The notes under the pieces were generated by a model that was given only the letters and a program-made list of their open reading frames with translations, searched no databases and was not told where the DNA came from. Position numbers and translations under genes: made by a program. A DNA stretch of 10,216 bases from Chromera velia. Taxonomy: Eukaryota > Sar > Chromeraceae. Each line of letters begins with the position of its first letter. Position 1 is the stretch's first letter. The DNA is taken from positions 1-10,216 of the forward strand of contig JAHBMJ010003537.1 of the NCBI GenBank assembly GCA_018398765.1, written 5' to 3'. Positions 1-7,277 of this stretch are shown one piece after another.

Positions 1-83
1 GGGGGGGAGGGAGAGGGAGAGAGAAAGAGAGGGAGGGAGGGAAAAGAGAGAGAGATGGGAGGGAGGAGGGGGGGGGGAGATAT
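1..83. repeat. G-rich purine tract
   Basis: This stretch is almost entirely G and A on the plus strand, with repeated runs of three or more G (1-41) and a run of about eleven G near 68-77. Several closely spaced G runs meet the usual pattern for G-quadruplex potential, and a homopurine tract can form triplex DNA. It directly abuts the GT microsatellite and probably continues left of the window. No coding is supported; reading frames here are low-complexity artefacts. Confidence 0.85.
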
Positions 84-119
<36 letters not shown>

Positions 120-154
120 TGTGTATGTGTGTGTGTGTGGGTGTGTGTGTGTGT

Positions 155-187
<33 letters not shown>

Positions 188-377
188 TGTGTGTTTGTGT
201 GTGTTGTGTGTGTGTGTTGTGTCTGTGTGTTGTGTCTTTGTGTTGTGTCTATGTGTTGTGTCTGTGTGTTGTGTCTGTGTGTGTGTGTGTCTGTGTGTTG
301 TGTCTCTGTGTGTGTGTCTGTGTAAGCGTGTGTGAGTGTGTTTGAGTGTGTGTGTGTGTGTGAGAGAGTGTGTGTTT

Positions 378-424
<47 letters not shown>
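84..424. repeat. GT microsatellite with GC core and 13-bp tandem units
   Basis: About 340 bp of alternating GT. A (GC)7 block lies at 157-170. Five tandem copies of a 13-bp unit beginning GTTGTGTCT start at 216, 229, 242, 255 and 268. A pure (GT)22 run occupies 379-422. Alternating purine-pyrimidine DNA with a GC core is a classical Z-DNA-forming sequence. Open frames across it encode only Cys/Val or Thr/His repeats and are not genes. Confidence 0.95.
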
Positions 425-640
425 CACGCACACGCACACACTCAGACATACTGAATACATGTACAGGCACACAGACAGAACACTAACACACTCACATCAT
501 GAGAAGGGGGGAGGGGAAGAGGGAAGCGGAGAGGAGGAGAGGGGGGGAGAGTGAGAGAGAAAGGTAGAGGGAGTTGGATCTACATGGAGAGGAGGAAAGG
601 CGGGGGAAAGCGGAGGCACTCGGCCACCCACCTCTGAAGG
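425..640. repeat. CA-rich tail and GA-rich purine tract
   Basis: At 425-487 the strand bias flips from GT to interrupted CA repeats (ACACGCACACGCACACAC, then ACAGGCACACAGACAG). This could pair with the preceding GT run as a hairpin. From 499 to about 610 the sequence is GA-rich purine DNA with several GGGG runs. I see no gene here. Confidence 0.8.
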
Positions 641-1516
641 GTGAAGAACTGCGTACTAGAAGAGAGTGTTGCTCACTGGTGTTTGTCCCGCTCGGGAAGA
701 TCGTTGTGCGTCCCTTCAAAATGGGATCTGAAAGCGATTGAGCGCTTTAACTGGGGGGTTTTTAATGTAGAGGGTGTTGCTGTACTTGTGCCTAACATTG
801 ATGGGTGCCCCTTTTCCTCCGGAAGTGAAACGTTGAGGCTTCGTGTCAGTCTGCATACTTAACCAAAGTATCCCGGCTTGATGCACGATTCCGGGCACGA
901 ACATCCAAGCAGAAGACCCTCCATAGTCTCCACTATTTAATGCGACAGAGTAGCTGTAATGTTGCTGTAGGTCTTAAACTTGCATCTCAATGATCGATCG
1001 ATGTATGCTCCAAATATATAGGGGAGAGAGAGACACAGAGAGAGAGGGAGTCTAGAGAGAAACAACAGGCCCCGGCAATCCCCTGCAGTATCCTGCAGTG
1101 GCCCGGCACCAGTGGCCCGGAAATTATAAGCGAGCTAGAAATATGGCCTTGGGCGCTTAAAAACATAAATGCATGCCGGGGCCCATGCAGGGCCTCGGTT
1201 CATCCTCGGTTCTTGTCTGTAGATCTGCAATAGCGAAGCAACACCTTAACTACAACAACACCGCTTTGCCGATGAAGTCCCCCAGAGCACACCAAGAACT
1301 GGAGTTGTGGCACCGTGATCGACGCCAAAACCTTCACATTGGACTGGTTGTTCTGCCTCCCTGCTGGCGTTTGAGATTTTAGTCAAGATTGGGAACCTGA
1401 CGTCTGTGCGTCTGGGTGTGTTGGTAACTGAGGGCTCCCTTCTCTTCAAGGACGTTTGTTGTTCTTCGATTTGAAATTCACTTGTCTTGCTCATTCCCAC
1501 TTCCAGCTTCTCCTCA
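641..1516. other. No convincing gene; possible upstream or first-exon region
   Basis: Mostly unremarkable unique sequence with a short GA-rich patch at 1021-1061. A 69-codon frame at 1173-1382 contains an internal ATG at 1272, from which it reads MKSPRAHQELELWHRDRR. That piece is hydrophilic and protein-like and could be the start of the spliced gene downstream, but the available donors (for example GTTGTT at about 1347) are weak. The 641-862 frame shows no recognisable domain or supporting splice site. Confidence 0.3.
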
Positions 1517-2731
1517 GGAACGCAGGGAAAATTGGGCGGTGGCAAAGTGGAAGACGGAAACTTACGCTGGAGACGACGTCAGTTTGCCTCTTTCTCTACT
1601 GTGCATCTTCGTTTGCTTCTGTTTCATGAAGAAGCCAAACGGCCCAATTCCCGCCCTAATAATTTGTCTGCAGGCTCTACCAACAGCAGCTGCTGCACCA
1701 GTACCGGCTTCTGGGTTACGATGAAGCGACCGCCACAACCATGGCAGCTGCTGCCGTGCAGAAAGTACGGAGGAACAGAGGAGATGGCACAATCCAATCC
1801 AGAGTAAGTTCAAGATGGATCAGATCAATCTACTCCGAGAGAGGAGATATCGGGTTCTTCTGTGCGTTTCCGAATCGGCCTCCATAAGGAAGTTCACTTG
1901 GCCTTCAGCGTGCTGGCTACCCTCGCTGTTGCTTTTGTCTACAGCCTCTGTGCGTTCCAATGTGGGGCAACGCAGCGGCCCCAGGATGAAAAACGGTTCA
2001 AGCCACTGTTTTGTTTGAATGTATTGCCATTCCATTCTTTCTCTCTAGCCCATCCACCAATCTGAATCTGTTGCTGCTTTCCCCCCGGCACACCGGGAAA
2101 GAGGGATGAGATCAGGGGGATGCGAGAGTGAGGAGACCCCGTGGAGAACTTAGTGCAGAGAGCAGGGAAGGCAGTTGTGACAGGGAGGGAGAACGACAAC
2201 AGGGAGGGTGGGGACCTGTGTGTTGGAGGGGCAGAGGGGAGCTTCAGGAAAGGGAGAGATCAGGACTTGGTCTTTGAGATTCTCCTCCGTTTCCTCTCAA
2301 GTCCCTGCTCTCCCCGTTCACCTGCATGGTGGGTAGGTCACTTCTCCGTTTACCTGTCTCTTTCGTGCAGCAAACACCTCTCTCCGACAAAGGGCGACAG
2401 AGAGCAAAGAGGCTCCAACAGAAACCCATGTGAGTAAATAAGTCAGTTAGAAATAAGTTGGCAAGATGCAAGAATGGTGAAGATTGGCAGTTGGGATCGA
2501 TCGAGGCAACAAAAGAAGTGACGTACAGTTCTGTTCGATGTCCGACCCGTCGAAGTGCATGAGGGGAAAAGAATTGTTGCTGTAAAAGTGTTTTTTGATC
2601 ATGCAACGAAGGAAACCCTGATTGACGTTTTGTTCTCAGCCACTGGTCTTCTCGTCCGAGTGCGTCTTGGATGCGCCTTGGTCCTATGCAGAGAACGCTT
2701 GTCAGATGCCGAGGACAAAACGAGAGTTGTG

Positions 2732-2819
<88 letters not shown>

Positions 2820-3624
2820 GAAAGAGAGAGACATGTCGAGTGATGTGCGTCCGTACAACAGTCCTGTGACTCCAGGCATCCGATTTGACTTACTCCTCTT
2901 CTCTGCTTGCCTTTTTTCCCCATCATCAGAAAACCGAAAGCAACAGATACAAACTCAAACGCAGCAAGATGGTCAGGCAGGGGAAGAGAGGGCCTCGGGC
3001 TCTGCCCCAGAGGCTCCGAGAGGGCTTTTGCGGCCGTCGAGTTCAATGATATCAAAAACAAACCCCATGCTGCACCGGCCCCACACGGACAAGGTCCTCC
3101 CCCCCCCTTCTGGCCTCCAAATCCAAACCGATCTAGGCCAATGCCGCCCCCCTCCCCCTTCTACCTACCTCCCGAAGACCACCTTGCCGGTGACACCCCA
3201 GGACCCCACGGCTGCCCCTGGGGTGATCCTTCTGCTGACTACTACCAGATGTACGAAGGGAATCCCATGGAGGAGACGCCTCGGGATCAATTCGCCGCAC
3301 CGGTCGAAGAATGGACTTGGGACAACCGACTCCAGAGCAGCTCGAAGCCCTCAAACGCGAAATTTTCGTTCCTGCCAGAGAGGGACCCCCCCTATGGATC
3401 ATGAACAAACCGACCTACACAAGAGGAATCGGGGCATTTCTCCGAGAGATGTTCCCGAATGACAGAGGCGCCTACCGATCCGAACTCGAGGCAGCCCCCC
3501 TCGAACATTTCGATGAGGGTGTGGACTCTCTCGAGGCCATGAGGGAGAACGCGTTTCGGAAGAGGGCAGAGCTGGCTTCGTGGGAAGAGCAGTGCTGGAC
3601 CTCAGGGTGATCTGCTGGATCGCT
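1517..3624 (+). CDS. Spliced gene, unknown single-pass membrane protein
   Basis: Not recognised; model built by hand. Proposed exons: 1517-1577 (after CTTCTCCTCAG; contains ERRENWAVAKWKTETYAGDD, donor GTCAGT); about 1674-1803 (after TTTGTCTGCAG; contains LLHQYRLLGYDEATATTMAA, donor GTAAGT); 1889 to about 1950 (phase-compatible; hydrophobic helix EVHLAFSVLATLAVAFVYSL); 2371-2429 (after TCTCTTTCGTGCAG, donor GTGAGT); 2930-3624 (after CCCCATCATCAG, donor GTAAGT). The product would be about 330 residues or more: a soluble N-part, one transmembrane helix, a basic segment (KLKRSKMVRQGKRGPRALPQ), a Pro-rich linker (PPPPFWPP, PPPSPFYLPP), then an acidic/basic helical region (PTPEQLEALKREIF, MFPNDRGAYRSELEAAPLEH). 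The last exon changes frame at 3026-3029, 3326-3327 and 3605-3607. An organelle-membrane role is only a guess. The first exon, the donor near 1951, the acceptor near 1673-1686 and the C-terminus are unsettled. Confidence 0.5.
2731..2833. repeat. Intronic (CT)n(GT)n(GA)n compound microsatellite
   Basis: Within the proposed 2430-2929 intron, about 20 bp of CT is followed by about 27 bp of GT and about 40 bp of GA. The CT and GA arms are reverse complements, so the tract can fold into a hairpin with a GT loop, or into triplex DNA. Frames running through it give only Leu/Ser, Cys/Val or Arg/Glu repeats. Confidence 0.9.
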
Positions 3625-3654
3625 GTAAGTCTTCGAGAATATGGGTGTGGGGAG

Positions 3655-3756
3655 GGAAAGAGAGAGAGGAGAGAGGAGAGAGAGAGAGCTAGAGAGAGAG
3701 AGAGAGAGAGAGAGAGAGCTAGAGAGAGAGAGAGAGCTAGAGAGAGAGAGAGAAAG
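3655..3756. repeat. Intronic GA microsatellite punctuated by GAGCTAGAG
   Basis: A GA repeat of roughly 100 bp starting about 30 bp after the GTAAGT donor at 3625. It is interrupted three times by AGCTAGAG (near 3689, 3719 and 3736). It lies in the proposed intron 3625 to about 3911. Every open frame across it is a low-complexity Glu/Arg or Leu/Ser artefact. Confidence 0.9.
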
Positions 3757-3911
3757 AAGGGATGCGCGTGTCATCATAACGCTCCTCTTCTTCCATTGTT
3801 GGTTTTTTGTCGGTGGCAAGATAAGGGAGGCCCAAGAGGCGTGAAGAAGAAAGGATTTTTCATTCTTTTTCTTTTTTGTCTTTTGTGTTGCTGATGTTCT
3901 CGTCAACAGAA

Positions 3912-4058
3912 GATTTGGAGGAGTGGCCTGTCTGTGCATGTAGAGAAGACTGCAAAGAAAGAAAGTGTTCTACCTTTTTTTCTTTCACGCTGACGGCCGC
4001 AGTGCTCCTTTGTATATTCTCTTTTTTTGTAGGAGTCTCCTGTTACATCTGCATGTAA
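3912..4058 (+). CDS. Possible terminal exon of the spliced gene
   Basis: The intron opened at 3625 could close at CAACAG (exon from 3910) or at CAACAGAAG (exon from 3912). If the third indel of the upstream exon is allowed, the 3910 acceptor creates a TAA across the junction. The 3912 acceptor continues as YLEEWPVCACREDCKERKCS, then a hydrophobic stretch (TAAVLLCIFSFFVGVSCYIC), stopping at 4056-4058. The Cys-rich then hydrophobic end could be a second membrane segment. However, the hydrophobic part coincides with T-rich DNA containing two more acceptor-like sites (CGGCCGCAG, TTTTTTTGTAG), so part of it may be intron. Low confidence. Confidence 0.25.
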   Translation, partial: DLEEWPVCACREDCKERKCSTFFSFTLTAAVLLCIFSFFVGVSCYICM

Positions 4059-5460
4059 CGAAGAAACCCTTCCCAGAAAGCTAGCATGTCTGTCAGCGTT
4101 CTTGCGACTCAGCCTGCTCAGCAAAAGAAATTCAATGCCTTTTTGGTGCCTGTCTCCTCAGCAATGCATCGTCCAGTCTCTCCAGCGGTCCGTCCATCTG
4201 TGTGTCTAGCTGCGGGTAATTAGATTATTTGTTGAAAGAACCCTTTGCCGCCCTCCTCTTCGCTTGCAGATCTCCTGGACATGGAAGGAAGACAACCTGA
4301 TGGTGCATGGATACACACAGACAGACAGAGAGAAGGGATGTGATCGGAGTGCATGTCGTGGCGTGCAATCCGGCTGGAAGGGGAGAGAGGTGGCTGGAAA
4401 GAGGGCGAGTGGGACAAGGGCGTCGAATTGAAAATCCGATGTGGTGCATGGATGTATGGGTGTTGGCTTAATGCGTCTAATTAAGTAAAGGGGAAAGGGG
4501 GGGGAATCTCTGGAGCGGACGAATTCTCTAATTGAAATAGAGGGCGGGGAAGGGCGACCTCGAGGGGAGCTCGCATCATGCAGGACGGGAACGGAATGAA
4601 AGGAGGGGCCTTTTCTTCTTTTTGTGTCTTTTTCCCTCCTGAAATTTCTGCGCACTCAAATGTGCGCAAAGTGATTCTAACTGACAACCGGGTTGTTTTG
4701 CAATCCGCTGGCTTACTTTCTCTGTCCTCCAACCGGTGGGTGGATGGAGTGAGTGAGTTAATGGACTTTCAGAGGGAAATTAAGGAGACGGAGAAGGACA
4801 GGGAGGGAGGAAAACGGAAACAAGGGGGGATTAGGGAATTAAGTGGTTGAGCTGTTAGGGATGTGGCGCTCCTCTTAATGCGCTCCTCGCGATCGGTTCT
4901 TGGAGTGCGGTTTGAGGCTTGTTGGCCATTTTTCTTCATTTAGACATAGCATTACCGGAACTCTTCGTTCATGGATTCGAATCCCGCTTCTTCCCCCTTT
5001 CACTCTTTCACTCCTTCACTCCTTGCACCCTCCGATCCCCGAGCGATGTGCAAAAACAAGCTGCTTCTGTTTTACTGTCTCTTTTCTCGCCATGTCTCTT
5101 GAATTCATCGTCTTTCTTGTCCCGAGTCCGTCCAATCAGAGGCACGGGAGAAAGATGAATACAAACAAAAGCGCTCGCGTACGGCCCTGAAGGACTTCTG
5201 CTAATGTCTGAGGGGAACGATCGCTTGCAAACTCGAAATACTGCATGGATCCTAGTCTGGAACCTCTTTAATTGTTTCGATTCCATTCCCTTCTACAACA
5301 GTCTTCTCCTCCTCCTGAAACTCTGGCTGTAGGAAAGGCAGTCTCGTTCCAATCACGTCGTGTCGATCCTTCATTAAACCGTTCTAGGTATACTTCACTT
5401 CTTTTAAAAATATACAACTTATGAAGCAACTTTTAAACAAGCTAATGTACGGGCAACTAC
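4059..5460. other. No supported gene
   Basis: I find no convincing coding region in this 1.4 kb. A 149-codon minus-strand frame (4206-4655) and the plus-strand frames at 4578-4850 and 4900-5190 are short, have no recognisable domain, and show no splice sites that join them into something longer. Acceptor-like TCTCCTCAG (ends about 4160) and CTTCGCTTGCAG (ends 4269) are present, and the sequence after 4269 can be read as ISWTWKEDNLMVHGYTQTD before a stop. So an extra 3' exon or a UTR intron is possible but unproven. Minor CACTCCTT-like repeats occur at about 5000-5025. Confidence 0.4.
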
Positions 5461-5688
5461 TACATCTATAGGCTAAAATTATAGTGGAATAGTGGAATAG
5501 TCCACTATTTCTATCCCAATCAATCAATCCCCTAATAGTCAATAGTGGGAATAGTGACTATTCCCTATTCTAATTATAAAAAATAGTAGACTATTCCCAC
5601 TATTCTGACATTTATGAACCTTATTTGAAAACAGTGACTATTTTTACTATTCCTGCCGACGCTTTAGTAACTATTCTTACTATTCTTG
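5461..5688 (+). repeat. Left terminal inverted repeat, intact
   Basis: Made of the 57-bp tip (5461-5517), an 11-bp spacer and the 160-bp subterminal arm (5529-5688). It is dense in ACTATTC and its complement GAATAGT, often placed head to head (GAATAGTGACTATTC, TAGTCCACTATT), so each arm can also form small internal hairpins. The intact left copy shows what the right copy looked like before it was split. Confidence 0.85.
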
Positions 5689-5751
5689 CCAAAACGAAGG
5701 TGACTATTCTCACTATTCCTGCCAAAACGAAGGTGACTATTCTCACTATTC
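5686..5751 (+). repeat. 33-bp unit in two tandem copies
   Basis: Unit YTGCCAAAACGAAGGTGACT followed by ATTCTCACTATTC, at 5686-5718 and 5719-5751. The copies differ only at the first base. The unit shares the ACTATTCYCACTATTC core and the AAAAC block with the 31-bp units at 6241-6426, so both arrays come from one repeat family. Confidence 0.9.
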
Positions 5752-6188
5752 AAAATACAGTCAATAAAAGATTCGACCCAGAGGAGACATCCAAGTGATG
5801 ATAAAGAGACTTCAAAGTTGGATTCGGAACTGTCCCTCCCCAAACCGTGAATACTGGCACCGCTTAAAGATCCGTCTCCAGTGTTGCCTCCCCGTCAGAG
5901 GACCCATCTGCCTCGGAGTTGCCCTCCCCCGCACCCTCCATGCCGTCAATGTCCCCCCCCTCTTCATTCTGTAGTGGTTTCCCCCACTTCTACTCTTCGC
6001 AAGAGAGAGAAGAACACTAGGAAGAACAACTCCACAACGACTAAGACAGTCGAGAGTGAAGTCTCTCGTGTCTACAAAAGGGGATGCGATTCTCGGATCA
6101 ATTTTTTTTTCGGTTCGCATCTGTCGGATCTGTTTCTGCACCTCATACTACATCAAGATCAAGATCAAGATTAAAAACCCCTTCATAC
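5752..6188. other. Unique cargo segment inside the TIR element
   Basis: This stretch lacks ACTATTC words and looks like captured ordinary sequence. Around 5876-6020 a plus frame reads SSVASPSEDPSASELPSPAP and continues Ser/Pro-rich to a TAG, but upstream it is closed by a stop (CTTAAA context). Competing frames of about 100 codons exist on both strands (5881-6174 plus, 5812-6141 minus) without a recognisable domain. It also holds (ATCAAG)3 at 6152-6169. It may be a decayed fragment of a host gene, but no gene is supported. Confidence 0.4.
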
Positions 6189-6206
6189 TACATCTATGGG
6201 CTAAAA
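6189..6206 (+). repeat. Internal copy of the element tip
   Basis: TACATCTATGGGCTAAAA matches the outer left tip (5461-5478) in direct orientation and the right tip in inverse orientation. It is followed by GAATAGT/ACTATTC DNA as at the true end. The 11-mer CATACTACATC occurs just upstream (6144-6154) and again across the junction (6184-6194). This could be the end of a second related element nested in the first, or an internal duplication of the left end. Confidence 0.65.
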
Positions 6207-6240
6207 GTTGGGGTAGAATAGTCAGAATAGTAAGAATAGT

Positions 6241-6426
6241 CCACTATTCCCACTATTCCACTAGCAAAAACCCACTATTCCCACTATTCCACTAGTAAAA
6301 ACCCACTATTCCCACTATTTTTCTAGTAAAAATCCACTATTCCCACTATTCTTCTAGTGCAAATCCACTATTCCGACTATTCTATTAGTCAAACCTCACT
6401 GTTCTAACTATTCCAGTTGAGAATAG
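6241..6426 (+). repeat. 31-bp minisatellite, six copies
   Basis: Units start at 6241, 6272, 6303, 6334, 6365 and 6396, exactly 31 bp apart. Consensus is CCACTATTCCCACTATTCYW followed by CTAGTAAAAAC. Copies 1-2 are nearly identical and copies 5-6 are progressively degenerate, which suggests growth from the left side. There are no spacers between units, so this is a tandem array and not a CRISPR. Confidence 0.92.
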
Positions 6427-6562
6427 TCAAAATAGTAGACTATATATATACATTCACTATTCCGACTATTCCAAGGTTACTTCATAAATCATATAGCATC
6501 GAAGTCGATCAGTCCACTAGCATATCATGCAAATAGATCAACTCAACACCGGCGTTGAATAC
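6427..6562. other. Linker between minisatellite and right inverted arm
   Basis: Starts with GAATAGTCAAAATAGTAGACTATATATATA, split here as GAATAGTCAAAATAGTAG and ACTATATATATA, followed by two more ACTATTC words. It then becomes unique sequence (about 6480-6560) with no frame or motif I recognise. It has no counterpart on the left side of the element. Confidence 0.5.
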
Positions 6563-6722
6563 CAGGAATAGTGAGAATAGTCACTAAAGCGTCGGCAGGA
6601 ATAGTGAAAATAGTCACTATTTTCAAATAAGGTTCATAAATGTCAGAATAGTGGGAATAGTCTACTATTTTTTATAATTAGAATAGGGAATAGTCACTAT
6701 TCTTACTATTGACTATTAGGGG
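6563..6722 (-). repeat. Right subterminal inverted arm (inner part of split TIR)
   Basis: Reverse complement of 5529-5688 with seven mismatches and no indels. All seven mismatches are transitions. It ends in CTATTAGGGG at 6722, where homology to the left TIR stops abruptly. In the intact left copy the next bases would be the 11-bp spacer and then the 57-bp tip, which is found 2.49 kb away at 9216-9272. Confidence 0.9.
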
Positions 6723-6786
6723 AGGAGTTGAACTATATGGTCCCAGCCTGCTGTAGGCCATGAGTCGCACGTCTAGACCCACCGGG
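6723..6786. other. Left remnant of the middle insertion layer
   Basis: 64 bp between the end of the TIR arm and the start of the LTR-like element. It belongs neither to the TIR (no match to the left copy) nor to the 478-bp direct repeat. With 8981-9215 it would form an about 300-bp sequence that entered the TIR before the LTR element landed in it. It ends with CCGGG, the proposed target-site copy. Confidence 0.5.
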
Positions 6787-7265
6787 CGTAAAGCTACAGA
6801 GATTCACGCCAGAAATAACGGCGGCGATGGCTTCATAGTGCCTCGACGACAGCCGCTTTCCCAGGCCACGTGAACTTTAACTTTCTGGGGCCACATGTTG
6901 CGCAATAGCCTTTGAGATCTAAGCGTAGTCTCAAATCGTCGATTAATTGTGCGCATGCATTCATGTGGATCTGATCATGCTTCCCTTTTCTAATTGAAAG
7001 CTTGCATCACGGTTCAATGAGCGACCTCTCGGTTACTCCTGGTCTCTCACTCACTTCTTCTGACACTCGACCTTGCTTTATGCATTTATTCAAACGTCTC
7101 ACCTCAGATTAGTCTAGGTGTTGTGATGGTTTCTTTGTGTAGACGGACGAGCTAGTGAGTCAATCTCCCTTTTGTCAGAATATCTTGATGTGATCGACTA
7201 AGGTGGCATGAGTCTAGGCCCTTTCGGTTGCTAGTCTCCCGACCAGCGCCACCTATCACATCATA
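6787..7265 (+). repeat. Upstream long direct repeat (putative 5' LTR)
   Basis: Begins CGTAAAGCTACAGAGATTC and ends CACCTATCACATCAT(A). Identical in length and register to 8497-8975, with 19 transitions and one transversion between them. No coding potential. The last base (7265 A, 8975 G) is assigned by the target duplication and could instead be flank. Confidence 0.85.
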
Positions 7266-7277
7266 TGGTGCCGGCTC
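7266..7277 (+). promoter_or_regulatory. Putative primer-binding site
   Basis: TGGTGCCGGCTC starts directly after the 5' repeat. Retroelement primer-binding sites commonly begin TGG, complementary to the CCA end of a tRNA. The complement would be a tRNA 3' end of GAGCCGGCACCA. The matching host tRNA has not been identified. Confidence 0.45.

Noticed and set aside
55-470. Several overlapping Cys/Val and Thr/His open frames
   Set aside because: They are translations of the GT microsatellite in different frames.
1862-2065. A stand-alone 67-residue membrane microprotein starting at 1862
   Set aside because: The hydrophobic segment joins in phase to the upstream exon through a GTAAGT donor (1804) and an AG acceptor (1888), which explains it better as an internal exon.
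2244-2879. 211-codon minus-strand open frame, the longest on that strand in the window
   Set aside because: It gains its length from the CT/GT/GA microsatellite (Ser/Leu and Thr/His runs), lies antisense to a well-supported exon and introns, and has no domain.
4160-4430. Extra 3' exons of the spliced gene
   Set aside because: Two acceptor-like sites and a short readable stretch (ISWTWKEDNLMV) exist. The only phase-consistent join I tried runs into a stop within ten codons, so I did not call it.
4206-4655. 149-codon minus-strand open frame
   Set aside because: Composition is Pro/Ser/Arg-rich without a recognisable pattern. Overlapping frames of similar length exist in the same DNA, and no splice context supports it.
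4968-4992. GGATTCGAATCC resembling a tRNA T-arm
   Set aside because: It is just a short palindrome. The five bases on either side of TTCGAAT do not pair as a T-stem, and no D-arm, anticodon arm or acceptor stem fits around it.
6241-6426. CRISPR-like regular array
   Set aside because: Units are contiguous 31-bp tandem copies without unique spacers, there are no cas genes, and the DNA is eukaryotic in style.
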